From: Blepharisma stoltei
Taxonomy: Eukaryota; Ciliophora; Heterotrichea; Heterotrichida; Blepharismidae
Reading direction: 5' to 3'
Assembly: GCA_914767885.1 (NCBI GenBank)
Contig: CAJZBQ010000041.1
Location: 625,001 to 689,000 of the forward strand
DNA length: 64,000 nucleotides
Numbering within the stretch: the first letter of the stretch is position 1; each line of letters starts with the position of its first letter. This document shows, piece by piece, positions 33,601-45,357 of the stretch. A model generated the notes under the pieces. The model searched no databases. It was not told the DNA's origin and saw nothing but the letters and a program-made list of their open reading frames with translations. The position numbers were made by a program, and so were the translations under genes.

Positions 33601-36600
33601 CAAGGAAATAGAAAATGCAAAGTAGAAAAGACTCAAGGGATACAGCTCTGAGTTGAAAAGGGTTAGGGACAGGGGCCGTCTTGCCTAATTTAAGCATGGT
33701 TGGATACTCTGAGAGTGGAACTATAAACACGAGCTTAATTTTAATTTTAATATTAAGTCTTATAACAGAGCTATCAAGAATAATCAAGACTATGCTTTAG
33801 CATACTATAACAAAGGAATTGCCTTAAAGAAGTTAAATAAATTAGACGAAGCCCTGAAATGCTATAAAACAGCAATCAATAAAAACCCTAAATGCACAGA
33901 TGCATTCCATAACATGGGAATTCTCCTATTTGAACAAGGGAAATTCGACGAAGCAATTCAGAGCTTTGATTCAGCGATCTCTTTGGATCCTAGATATGAG
34001 CAAGCATACTATCATAAAGGAATTGTTCTTAACCAAAAAGGAGTATACGATGAAGCAATAAAATGCTATGACAAAGCAATTGAAATTGATCAAATGTTTG
34101 CAAAGGCATATTACAACAAGGGGAATGTCCTTTCTAAACTTTTGAAGTTCAAAGACGCTGTTGAATCATATAATAAAAGCCTTCAGATTGAGCCTGGCTA
34201 TGCCAATGCCCACTATAATAAAGGCAATGCTCTCTGTAAATTAGGAGAGTATAGAGAAGCTATTAAATCATATAACGATACCATCGACATAAACCCTGAA
34301 TATGAAGGAGCCTATAACAGTAAAGGAAATGCGCTTTATAAACTTGAGGAATACAAAGAAGCTGTGGAGTGCTACAATATGGCGATTTTAATAAACCCTG
34401 AAAATGCTAACGCGTATTATCTTAAAGGTGATGTCTTATACAAAACAGATAAATTTGAAGACGTGATTGAGTGCTGCAATATCGCTATAAGCGTAAACAA
34501 TGAATACACAGACGCTTATTATCTGAAAGGAAATGCACTTTATAAATTGCATAATTATGATGATGCGATTGCTCATTATGATATCACGATTAAGCTTAAC
34601 CCAGAGCATGCAGGTGCATTTTATAATAAAGGAAACTGTCTTAAATTACATTGAGAATTCTTAATATCTTCCAAATTTGATGCCTCCGCAGGCTTTCAGC
34701 TGATATCAGCCTTCTTGCCGGGCGGAAATTCAGCAGATGATCTTCTATAAGAGATAGCTTGCTCAGCGACCTCCAAGAGTGTTTACGAGTTATAAAGGCG
34801 CCCTGCCAGTATGCCAGCGATGTAAGGAGGTAAAGATAGCCTGATATCCCCTTTCGCCACCTTCGGGGAAGGTGACACCCATGAAAAAAGAATAAAGGTC
34901 TTCCTTGACCTGGAGGCCTAAAAAACCAATCTAATAACTAATACTGCTATCTGACTCACAAGGTTTACCCACCCCATACGGCATCGATAACGCATACTAA
35001 GTGCTAGATTTAAAGGGCCTGAATCAAGGTTTATGCTATAAAACTCCGTAAGGACTTATTTCGACTCCACCATATTGATTATACTGTCTTAAGGAGCTAA
35101 ATAAATTAGACCAGGCCATTCTCTGTTTTAATGAAGCCATCAGAATAAATCCTGATTACGCAGATGCTTATACAAGGAAAGGAAATGCACAGATGCAGTT
35201 AGGGAACCTTGACGAAGCAATTGAGTGTTACTCAGTCACAATGTCAATTCAGCCAAACTGCTATGAAGCTTACAGCAGCAGAGGATTTGTTCAATTTCAA
35301 ATGGGAAAATTTAAAAAAGCAATAGAAAGCTATAGGCAATTGCTTAGAATTGCCTGATAAGGATGTAAGGATCGAAAGCTCCTCTTTGAGCTGGTTTAGC
35401 TACTTAGGTTGGTCTAGCCAACTAGAGAGCTGGCAAGTGAAACAAGAGACTCATTTGTCAACTCCAATTGGTTTGGCCAACTAAAGAGAGGAGCTCTCCC
35501 TCCTTACACTCATACCGGGCAATTCAAAGCTATTTCTATATAATTTGGCCATAAGCAAGCAGCCTGAAGATCCATGTGTTTACTTTCTCAAAGGAGAAGC
35601 TTTTGATCAAGATGGAAAGCCTGAAAAAGCTATAGAATGCTATGATAAAGCTATCAGTAAAAAGCCTGATTATAGCGAAGCTTATAACAGCAGAGGTAAT
35701 TCTTTCAAAAAAAAGGGAGATCTTAATAAGGCAATTTTAAGCTACAACGAAGCAATCAAAATTAACCAGAATTATGCAGAAGCTCACAACAATAAAGGGC
35801 TTATTCTTAAAGAGATTAATAAATATGATGATGCCTTACAATGCTTTAGTAAGGCCATTGAGATTAAAGGAAATTTTGAAGATGCTCATTATAATAAAGG
35901 CGAGGTTTTAGTAAAGTTGGAACAATATGAAGAATCAATACCCTGCTTCTCTGAGGCCATTGCGTTGAATCCAAATTCAGTAAAAGCGCATTATCTGCGA
36001 GGAGTGAGTTTGTTTAAAAGCGACAATTATGAGCATGCACTCCAATCTTTTAATTCAGTGATTCGGTTGGATCCAAACCATTCTGGAGCTTATTATCACA
36101 AAGGAAAATGCTTATTCCCCTCTAAAATTTTATAAAAATTTAAAAAAATTCTAATTTATAAAAATTGAGAAGCAACAGTTAATTTAATTTGAGGCTGTTT
36201 AAAATTAGCCAGAATCAGCTAGAGATTTCATTATAATAAATATCATATTATATATCAAAATTGTTCGCTTGGGCAAAAATAGCGATTTTTCCAATGATTT
36301 TGTTTGCTTACGGAGGGAGGAGTTAGCAAAATTAGGGAGACTTGAAGAGTCAATAGAAAGTTTCAATGTTGCAATTCGACTCGACCCTGAAGGGCCATAT
36401 GCTTATCATGAAAAAGGAGTCGTGCTAAATGAAGTGAAAAAATATGACGAAGCTATCGAGTCTTATAATGCCACTATCCGTATAAAGCCTGATTTTGCAG
36501 ATGTTTACAAAGACAAAGGGATTTCTCTATACAATAAAGATCGCTTTCAAGAAGCCCTTGATTGCCAAATAACAGCAATTAATCTAAATCCATCATTTGC

Positions 36601-39600
36601 AGATGCACACTACCACAAAGGCAGCAACCTATTTAAGCTCAATAAATTTCAAGAAGCCCTGGCTTCCTTTAAAGAAGCAATTAAGATTAGCCCAGACTAT
36701 GGAAGCGCGCATTATGGGAAAGCAAACGTATTAACGAAACTCGGAAAACTTGAAAAAGCTGCAAGAAGCTATAACAGAGCAATTGGCTTGAACCCAGAAT
36801 CACCAGACTATTGGTATAATAAAGGTAATGGGCTGCTGAAGCTAGAAAAGTATTCTGATGCAATCAAGTGCTATAATGAAGCTCTTAAGCTAAATGCAAA
36901 TAGCGCAGAAGTCTATTATTTTAAGGGGGAATCATTGGCTAAATTGGGAAAGCTAGACTATGCTATCCAATGCTATAATCATGCAATAAGGATAAATAAA
37001 GATTACCTTGAAGCTTATTATAGCAAAGGGAAAATATTTTACGAATCGAACAGATATAAGGATTCTATAGAGCCATTTAATATGGCTATAAGACTCAATC
37101 CAGACTACCTGCCTGCTCACTATAATAAAGCGAAATCATTTGTTGAGTTGAAAAAGTATGAAAAAGCAAAAGATTCTTTTAATGAAGCCTTGAGACTTAA
37201 TCCAAAAGATGCTGGGATTTTGAATGAAAAAGCAATGACCTTATATAAACTCGGTAAATATGAAAAATCTGTGCAATATTTCGATATGGCCCTCAAAATT
37301 AACCCGAAGTTGGCAAATGCGTATTATGGCAAAGCTGAGGTTCTTTTTGAAATGAAAGAGCTCAATGAAGCAATAAAATCATATGATTTAGCGATAAAAA
37401 TAAATGAAAACTATACAGAAGCTTATTTGCATAAAGGAAACGCATATGCTGAGCTAAATAAAGAAATTGAAGCTATAGAATCCTACAGCAGAGCCATAGA
37501 GATCAACCCAAACTGCATCGAAGCCTACCAAAACAAAGGGATAGCTCTAGGAAAACTAGACAGACTTGAAGAAGCTCTTGAGTGCTACAATACAGTCATA
37601 GAGCTTGACCATAACCACAGTAAGGCTCACCACTTTAAAGGTAATATTCTTGAACGAATGGATCTCCCTGAAGAAGCAATAGAGTCATTTACTATCGCAA
37701 GTAAGATTGATCCTGATTCCCCAAGCATTTACTATGAAAAAGGAAAACTTTTATCAAAACTTGGAGCTTATTCAGAAGCTCTTGATTGCTATAATTTGAC
37801 TCTCAGTTTAGATCCAGACTTTGCTGACTGTTTTTTTGACAGGGGGAAATGCCTTTTGGAACTTACTCCCCCCTCCGTGAGTGAAAAAAAAAATTTTGTT
37901 CACTCGCGGAGGGGAGTTAATTTTTGTTTTTAAAACATTATATATAAAATTTTATAGAAAATTTTTTTTTTCGAAATTTAAAAAAATCCCACTTAAGGCA
38001 AATATTAATTTAATTTGCAAAATTTATTTTTAAACCACACAATTTATTTAAAATTAAACAGAATTAGCTCGAGATTTCATCATAATAGTTATCACTTATA
38101 TATCAAAATTTTTTCCCATAAAAAATTTTTCTATTAATTTTTTTTTTTTCACTCACGGAGGGTGGGTTTTTGGGCACAAAATAGCGATTTTTCTAATGGT
38201 TTTGTTCACTCACGGAGCGGGGGGAGTTAAAAGAAATTCAGAAGCATTGAACTCTTTTAACGAAGCTCTAAGGCTGAATCCAGAGCTCGCTGAAGCAGTT
38301 TACTATAAAGGATTAGCGCTAGAAAAATTGAACAAGTTTGATAAGGCACTCAAATGCTATAATAAGTCTTTTGCAGCAAGCCCGAGTTCCCCAGATACGT
38401 TTTATCATAGAGCCGTTTCTTTGTCTGAACTAGGAAAGCATGAGCAGGCAATTGAAAATTGTGAAATTGCCCTCAGTTTGAATCCAAGCTACCCAGAAGC
38501 CTATTATTATAAAGCAAAATCTTTATCCAGTATTGAAAATTTTGATCAAGCCTTAAAATGTTTAAAAATTGCAATAAAGTTGAATCCAAGCTGCAGTGAA
38601 GTCTATGATGCCAAAGGAGATATTCTATATAAATTGGGAAACTACGAAGAAGCTGTCAAGTCTTTTGACAAGTCAATAGAGCTCAGCCCAGAGTGCGTGA
38701 ACTCTTATTTCCATAAAGGGAATTCTCTCTATGGGCTTGGAAGATATGATGAGTCCATAGCTTGTTATGATCAAGCACTCTCCCTAAGTCCTAAAGATGC
38801 TAAAATATGGAATGCGAAAGGCAACGTGCTATTCAGACAAGAAAGTTTTAAAGAAGCCCTGAAATGCTATAATCGAGCACTTAAAAATTCGCCTGACTAT
38901 GCTGATGCATATCATAACAAGGGGGATACCTTAAATAAACAGGGAAAGTTAGAAGAGGCGATAAGAAGTTACAATTCTGCAATTATAATCGACCCAACGA
39001 ATGCAGACCACTATTACAATAAAGCTAACACTCATTATGAGCTCGGTCAATATGAGGAATCAATTGAAAGCTATAACGCAGCCATCAAACTGAACCCAAG
39101 AGACGTGGACTCATACAATAACAAAGGTCTGGTGCTAGATTCTATAGGCAAGTGTGAAGATGCAATAAAATGTTATGACTCTGCAATTGGAATTGACCCG
39201 TATTATGCTGACGCTTATTACAATAAAGTTAACGCTTTATCAACGTTGGGGGAATATGAAGAATCTTTAGATTGTATAAATGAAGCCATCAAAAAAAATC
39301 CTGATTTTGCGAATGCTTACTATATTAAAGGGAATGTGCTATACAAACTTGGGAGAAGTGCTGAATCCATTGAATGCTATAATGATGCGATTAGACTTGA
39401 TCCTGACCATTGTGATGCTTACCATGCAAAAGGTATCATTCTAGATGAAAAGAAAGATTATGCAAGCGCATTGGAATGTTATAATGAGGTCATACGAATA
39501 AATCCCAATGATGTAAGTGCTTATACTTATAAAGGAAACGTTTTATATAAAAGAGGACGATCTCCTAAAGCTACAAAATGCTACAAACAAGCAATTGCAA

Positions 39601-42112
39601 TAGATCCTAACTATTCTGACGCTTATTATTACTTACTTACTTAATTATCTGGTGTTTAAGGTGTCTAGTGCCGCAGCCCAAAAGGGCCTATGGCAAAACT
39701 GATGACGTAGGCGAGCCATCTTGGCACGGGTCAGCCCCGTCCAAGCCTTCTATCAACTCCTGCACCACCAACCTTGCTGCACGTCTCACCCGGCGCGTTG
39801 CCGTCGCCCTTGTCGCTCGACTCAGCTCCTGCGCGTGTTCCGCCTAAGGGTCATCCTCCCGTGGGGATGTGCTGAGAGGTAAAAGCCCGGAATCTTGAGT
39901 GGACTGAGAGTGGTTCCTCTGGTTATCTCCAGAGTTAAACCGCTATTGCTGTCCAGAAGTTTCTGAGTAAAAACCTAACCCTATAAATAAAATTCCATGA
40001 GGGAGAGAAAATTAGCGAAGCTAATTTCTCTCGAACCGAATGCCATTTTATTTATGACGCTTATTATTATCTAGGAAATGTGCTTTTCCAGCTAAATAAA
40101 TTAGAAGAAGCCATTGAGTATTATAGCTTGGCAATAAAAAAGGGCCAGAACTATGATAAAACCTTGTATTATTGTGCCAGAGGAGGCGCCTATAATGCAA
40201 TGGGCTATGAGCAGCATTCGTTGGAAGACTTCAATACTGCTTATGCACTTTCTCAAGGAAAAATTACAAGCATTCTTACAAAGGGTAAAATAAATGTAAT
40301 AAATTTGACTATAGCTGAGGAGCGGACAGAATTAATAAAAACAGTCAAACAGCTGCAGCAAAAAGCTGCTCAGCTAAGACAAAAACTAGAGGATAGTAAA
40401 GAAGCAGCTAAAGATAATGAAAAAATGAAGATTCAAATGGATGAGGAATTCTACATAATCAAACAAGTGAAGACACAAGTAGTCATTCATTCATTCTTAT
40501 TTAGAGGTCGTAAGATCATTTTATGGTGGAGCCAAAGCTCACCGCGCTAGGCCTTATGGCCTTAATTACTCACCGCTAGCGACGACAAGGTAGCTTATCT
40601 CCTCATCTCACGCCCGTTGTCTTGGCCAGAGCACCCGTCTTCGATGCGATTTAAACCCCATTAACTGAAGACACAAGTAGTCAAAAAAGTCCTTTCTATT
40701 ATAGATCCAAATTGCAAGGAGTGGGAAAAAGATGAAAAGGATAATAAAATGAGGGAATTCGACGGTGATCTGCTTAAATATGTGAAAGAACTTGAAATCA
40801 GAATGATTGAAGAAGAGAACTATTTTAAGCAAAGGCTGCATGAAATGGACGAAGGCAAAGTTGGCGTTGATGAGATAGAGTACAATGCCAGAATAGTAAA
40901 CCCAGCCATAAGGAATAACGAAGATTTAAAATTATATTATTCTGCGCTCTATGACAGGTTGCACACCGCATTATTTGAGTCTGAAGTCATTTGTGGGGGA
41001 AACATAGCATTAAAGACTACTTATGTGACAACAAGAGCATTTTCTCTTTTCTTTACATTGATCCCAGTTTTTGGCAGAATCTTAAGTGCTGGGTTTAATT
41101 TGGCATTGGATACATTGAACGATTATAAGCTCACAGACAAAGCAATTCTGTTTAAAGTTGCCACTGGAAACAATCCGACAGAAAGAGAAAACGTTATCAA
41201 AAGAACAGCTGAAAGACTCACTCTTAATAGCATAGAAAAAATATCGAAAATCGATAAAAATGTGGAAGTGAAGTATTGGATTACTGAAAGCTTTGTTGAA
41301 AAATGCCAAGACTTTTTTGACGTTAACATTGATAAGTCACTTTATTTAAAAAAACCACAAATTTTAGGGTGCATTGATGCATTGAAAATCATGTTTTATA
41401 TTGCGGCTGGCCATTTCCAAAGAGGGTTGGGCACAGATGAAGCTGTTGATCAATTAATCAGCATCCCTGCTAATTATCGATTTACTAACTAACTCCCCCC
41501 CCCCCTCCGTGAGCGAACAAAACCATTAGAAAAATCGCCATTTTTTGACCAAAAACCCACCCTCCGTGAGTGAACAAAAATTTTTTTAATAGAAAAAATT
41601 TTAATGGAAAAAAATTTTGATAATTAGTATAATGAAATCTAGAGCTAATTCTGTTTAATTTTAAACAAATTGCGTTTTAAAACATAAATTTTGCAAATTA
41701 AATTAATATTTGCTTCCCAATTTTTGCAAATTAGGATTTTTTTAAATTTCGAAAAAAATATTTTTTATAAAATTTATATATAAATTTTTTTTAAAAAAAA
41801 AATTAACCCCCCTCCGTGAGTGAACAAAATTTTTTTGTTCGCTCACGGAGGGGGGGGGGGAGTAAAGACAAAAGCATAAAGAGCAATAAAGCAAGAAAAG
41901 GGTTCTGTATAGTCTTCTCAGTTCATCAGATTATTTATAGCAATGCTTTATTGAACAAGCCTGATTTATTGATGAGGATTAGTCAAAAAACAGGATTTGA
42001 ATTAGCTAAAGTTATTGAAATAAGTGACAAGATGCATAATTTAGGGTTCAAGTTAGAAGATCTTGAATGTGATTTATTGTGTGAGCTTATTGCATCATTT
42101 GAGAGAATCTAA
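30651..42112 (+). CDS. Giant TPR-repeat protein, ten insertions in the germline copy
   Basis: Removing ten inserts leaves 7,743 nt, about 2,580 codons in one frame. Almost all of the first 2,200 residues are 34-residue TPR units of the type YNKGNALYKLGRYEEAIKCY with DP or NP starting the next helix. The C-terminal 350 residues are different: a coiled coil (KQLQQKAAQLRQKLEDSKEA), a charged linker, and a domain with one hydrophobic stretch (RAFSLFFTLIPVFGRILSAGF). TPR superhelices are protein scaffolds; no partner can be named. The inserts are at 31010, 32520, 33328, 34645, 35335, 36115, 37866, 39632, 40486 and 41493. TGA is Trp at 32028. ATG 30651 is the first Met followed by convincing protein; the frame is open further upstream. 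The last 82 codons depend on how the final MITE is removed. Confidence 0.88.
31010..31670 (+). mobile_element. Retroposon-like insert, family S1, 16-bp duplication (TPR gene)
   Basis: Flanked by CCTATGTAAACAAAGC at 30994-31009 and 31671-31686. The insert is GC-rich and has no coding sequence. Its right half is closely similar to the insert at 50136 (shared cgggacgtaac, tttcacgctagg, cattgctgtcca, taaaaccttgccggatataa) and ends in the same hairpin tail (ctgcatggccgggaggccatgc, given as two arms around ggg). Excision at the duplication joins AAYVNKA to ICLLRQSKG. Confidence 0.85.
32520..32877 (-). mobile_element. MITE family A in the TPR gene (TAA/TGA)
   Basis: TAA at 32517-32519, TGA at 32878-32880; hairpin right. 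One duplication copy has changed. Keeping either gives LEKGNAL-S-ILGRNKE in frame. Confidence 0.88.
33328..33750 (+). mobile_element. Retroposon-like insert, 14-bp duplication (TPR gene)
   Basis: Flanked by TATTAAGTCTTATA at 33314-33327 and 33751-33764. 423 bp, non-coding, GC-richer than the gene. Excision joins YEKSIKSY to NRAIKNNQDY. Confidence 0.8.
34645..35082 (+). mobile_element. Retroposon-like insert, 10-bp duplication (TPR gene)
   Basis: Flanked by ACTGTCTTAA at 34635-34644 and 35083-35092. 438 bp with small hairpins (cgccaccttcggggaaggtg). Excision joins NKGNCLK to ELNKLDQAI. Confidence 0.8.
35335..35542. mobile_element. 208-bp IES with TATA flanks (TPR gene)
   Basis: TATA at 35331-35334 and 35539-35542. 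Inverted segments (gagctcctctttgag, aaagagaggagctc; ggcaatt at left, gggcaattc at right) suggest a small foldback element. Excision joins KAIESY to NLAISKQPED. Confidence 0.75.
36115..36322 (+). mobile_element. MITE family A, internally deleted copy in the TPR gene (TTA)
   Basis: TTA at 36112-36114 and 36323-36325; 208 bp. The left hairpin and one right tandem repeat are lost, but the core (gtttaaaattagccagaat, agctagagatttcattataa in part) and the right end ttacggagggaggag remain. Excision joins YHKGKCL to AKLGRLEES. Confidence 0.85.
37866..38226 (+). mobile_element. MITE family A in the TPR gene (TTA)
   Basis: TTA at 37863-37865 and 38227-38229; 361 bp, hairpin left. Excision joins RGKCLLEL to KRNSEALNSF. 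Confidence 0.92.
39632..40054 (+). mobile_element. Retroposon-like insert, family S1 relative, 15-bp duplication (TPR gene)
   Basis: Flanked by TGACGCTTATTATTA at 39617-39631 and 40055-40069. Its right part resembles S1 (attgctgtccag, gtaaaaacc) and it ends ataaataaaatt-hairpin-attttatttat, the same plan as the S1 tail. Excision joins YSDAYYY to LGNVLFQL. Confidence 0.82.
40486..40665 (+). mobile_element. Retroposon-like insert, 18-bp duplication (TPR gene)
   Basis: Flanked by TGAAGACACAAGTAGTCA at 40468-40485 and 40666-40683, the clearest duplication in the window. 180 bp, GC-rich, non-coding. Excision joins IIKQVKTQVV to KKVLSIIDP. Confidence 0.88.
41493..41862 (-). mobile_element. MITE family A near the end of the TPR gene (TAA)
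   Basis: TAA at 41490-41492 and 41863-41865, with another TAA at 41486-41488 (taactaac). 370 bp, hairpin right. Standard excision gives YRFTN and a stop; using the outer TAA continues in frame as YRFTKDKSIKSNK. Confidence 0.92.
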
Positions 42113-42893
42113 ATAATTAATATTATTAAATCTCTATATTTTATTTACTATTCAATTTTAATTCTGATTTTATTAGCCTACAGCTAGCCAAGCAGCATAA
42201 TCGAAAATATCCTAAAATAATTACTCTTATAAGCACTGAGTAAAGTTCTATCACTACTAAATTGTGCAAAATCAATCAAGCACTGAGAAAACTACTGACG
42301 CTTATTCCACAGCCTACATTAATGCCTAGAATTTCGTTAATGCATATCAATTTCAAATCTAAAACTGCAGTATCCGCAAACTTCAGTAAACCTCTATTAG
42401 TAGTTTCGATTATAGAAAGCATTCTCCTTCTTTATCAGAAGATATTTGAAGATGACATATTAATTATTAATTAACAAAAATAAAGCTGCTTAATATTAAT
42501 AAAATCAGCTGAAGCTTTAATTAAAATAATTACTTAAAAATATTTATATATAGAGATTTGATTACTTGCCTTAAAAGTTTTATTTTTGCTCTTTGAAAGA
42601 AAAGAAGATAAAATTTAGAATTTTGTGTAATTAGATTAAATAGCGATAAAAACTAAAATATCATTTAAAGTGGCATTATTATATGGTTCTATAGCCTAAT
42701 TAAAGTATACTCTGGTTCTTATGCAGGCAACAACTTTATCAATTGTTCAGAAACCAACGGTTATATAGTTTTTTGCATAGGTGCCTTCTCTCAATAAGAA
42801 AAAAGAAATTATTGTCTGAAGATACCATACTTACTAAATGCATAATTTATTATAATAGATATATGAAATATTGCTGCATCTTTAGTTTATTTT
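42113..42893. other. Gene-free stretch between TPR and kinase genes
   Basis: About 780 AT-rich bases between convergent gene ends. Open frames there lack ATG or have no protein-like composition. No repeat ends are seen. Confidence 0.5.
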
Positions 42894-44510
42894 TTAAAAA
42901 AAATCATCAGGTAATATTCCAAAATGCTTCAGCCTGCATTCAAATATATTTTTTGGAAAATGATTTTCACAGCCAATACAAGTAATTTCTGAGTACTTGC
43001 ACCCAATATCAATCTTTTCTTTTATAAAAGAGGTTATTAAGTCTACATCTCAGCATTGCTCACAAAGCATATTAAGCTCATTTCTACATATCTCACATGA
43101 TTTCTTATAATTAGCAACTTCAAATGAAAGTTGAGCTTCATTAATGCAAATATTATTTTTTTCTATTTCTGGATTAGAATTTTCAAAATTTTCTTTTCTC
43201 TCAATTGAAGGTAATTTCATGCATTCCCCTTTCTTGTATAACATTTTAGTTTCTTCATTTTCTGCATTCTCAAGACTTTCAGAATTCCTACTTGAGGTTT
43301 GATAAATGTTTTTGATGCTTTCTAGGTTAAAAAATTTATTTTCTTCTGTTTCCAGAGTAGTGCTTTTAATGTTGCTTATATTCATTCTATTAATTTCTAG
43401 GTTGCAATCATCAAAAACTTCACTGGCTTGAGAACTTTTATTTTCTTCGCTTACTTGAGGGTTATTTGATGATGCGCAAAAGGAGGAAAGATTGCTTGCA
43501 GACACAAATTCTAATGCTTTCTGAGCATTTTGTGAGTCGGTCTTACCTTCATAAGAAGATGGCAGTAAAAAGTATTTTGCTTCAACTACTTTTTTAGTGG
43601 CAATTTCAGCAGTGCAGCTCGGATCTGATATAGATTTTGTTTCTTCATTTGCAGGTGGAAGATTTTTAAATCTCTTACTTGCTTCTAGCATTTTGATTCT
43701 ATTTTCTGCGTTAAATGCTAGCATATCTTTTATTATTTCAATTACCTCCCTTTGCACTCCGCAGTTTATCATCTCTAGTTCGGCCCTTTTTTTTACATTA
43801 TTTTCTAATTCTGCTTCTGAAATTGCTGCTTTATTATATTCATACTCTTCAAGAAGTGAATTTGGGCTGTTATAAGTAAATATTTCATATAGAGTCTTTC
43901 CAGTTGATCATGCATCTTCTTTGAATGGGTCAATCCTTTCTTCTCGTTCAATGCCCATCTTATGCAATTTTCTTAAAAACGGAGACATATATTCAACTGT
44001 CCCACCTACAGTGTGTGGACTTGGATTAACACGAATTTCTTTCATAAAATCAAAATCTGCAAGCCTTATTTCATCTTTTCCTGTAAGTAAAATATTGTCA
44101 GGCTTTATGTCTCTATGGGCTATCTCTTTTTGATGAAGGACTGATAAGGCTTCAACTATTTCAGACGAAATCCTTACTTTTGATTTAATGCTCCAATTCC
44201 TTCGATTCTGGATTTGGCTTGCTATACTACCATTCTTGCATAGCTCCATGAATATACAATAAAATTTTCCAATGATTTGGTCGTGGTAGTATTTTACAGT
44301 ATTTGGATGGAATGAGGTAACCATTTTTAGAAAGTTAGCTTCTTTTACATAAGCTTCTTTTTGCTTATAGAATAATTTCATAATTCCTGTCTTCGGAAAC
44401 CTACAGCCTCTTTCTCATTTATTGAATCTAACTTTAATTATGCTTGATCGTTGCCTGTCGCTTACATCTTCTATTCTTGTATAATCGCTATAATACGAGC
44501 TCTCATCCAT
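42894..44510 (-). CDS. Divergent serine/threonine protein kinase with DFD motif and Cys-rich tail
   Basis: 538 codons, no insert. Kinase core in the first 290 residues: a possible VAIK-type Lys in IMKLFYKQ, IFMELCKNGSIASQI, HRDIKPDNILL near 132, LADFDFMKE near 152 and GGTVEYMSPFL. The glycine loop is not recognisable and the DFG motif reads DFD, so metal binding keeps its Asp but the loop is atypical. Residues 300-460 are Ser/Glu-rich and look disordered. The C-terminus has paired cysteines and histidine (CEICRNELNMLCEQC, CKYSEITCIGCENH), perhaps a zinc-binding module. TGA is Trp at three sites. Activity is uncertain. Confidence 0.8.
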
Positions 44511-45357
44511 TTCTAATTATTATAATTCTACATAAAAGGCATTTGCAATATTTGAGATGCATTAAATTAAGACTTTTAGTAATAAGCAAACAAAGACTAT
44601 AAAAGTTATATAATTTAAATAAGAATTTGCTGCATAAGAAGAGTTTTAAATGAAGTAAAACCTATAAATTCGCAAATTGGTTAAGTATAAAAACTCATAT
44701 GAAAATTTTTATTTTTGGGTAGAACTTTTCACTCTTATTTGTTTGTGCTATGGAGAGTCTTGTGTACTTTTTCTTGAATTCAATATTTGAGAAGATTATT
44801 TGTGTCTAAGCAATCTATTATATTAAATATAAAGATTTAGCCTATGAATACTAAAATTGGCCACATCAAGGTAAATAGTAAAAGAGTTGTAGACTATCTA
44901 AATATTTGATTTGTTTTGTCATTGGCATCTCTTATCTGTCTTCATGAGGAGTAAACAAATTTTTATCCATTTTATAGATTATGAATCTACATAATCATAA
45001 CTCTAAGTCTTCATATTTTATTTCAGATTTATAATAGCAATCAAAAATGAAATCAAATTCAGCTTTATTCCTAAAAATTGAATATGAATTATCAATAAGA
45101 AAGAGAAATTCAATGAAAACTTGAAAAAGAGTTAACTATTTACCCACCGAGTAAAAGATATGTATTAAAATAAATTTTTTACAGCATTTGAAATCAAATA
45201 TTACCATGCGGACTTAAGTAAATCTTTTGAGATATTGAGGTGAATGGGGGGTATAAATTATCATATGCAAATTAGAAATAATTTTTAAGAACAAGAAAAT
45301 TAGATATAAGCCTCCAGATTGCATACAGAATTTCACAGAAATGCTGGTTTTAATGAT
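44511..45357. other. Gene-free stretch
   Basis: About 850 AT-rich bases. I see no MITE ends, inverted repeats or protein-like frame. It lies upstream of the kinase start and downstream of the kelch pseudogene. Confidence 0.45.

Noticed and set aside
35335-35542. An 8-bp duplication AAAGCTAT as the insertion border
   Set aside because: Joining there gives a stop codon; the TATA border gives the correct TPR frame.
23030-41862. CRISPR-like reading of the repeated gttcgctcacggagg motifs
   Set aside because: The repeats are terminal repeats of separate MITEs in inverted and direct arrangement, not a spaced array, and the genome is that of a ciliate.
42262-42474. 70-codon frame starting MCKINQALRKL
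   Set aside because: No homology by eye, AT-rich composition, and it lies in the gap between convergent genes.
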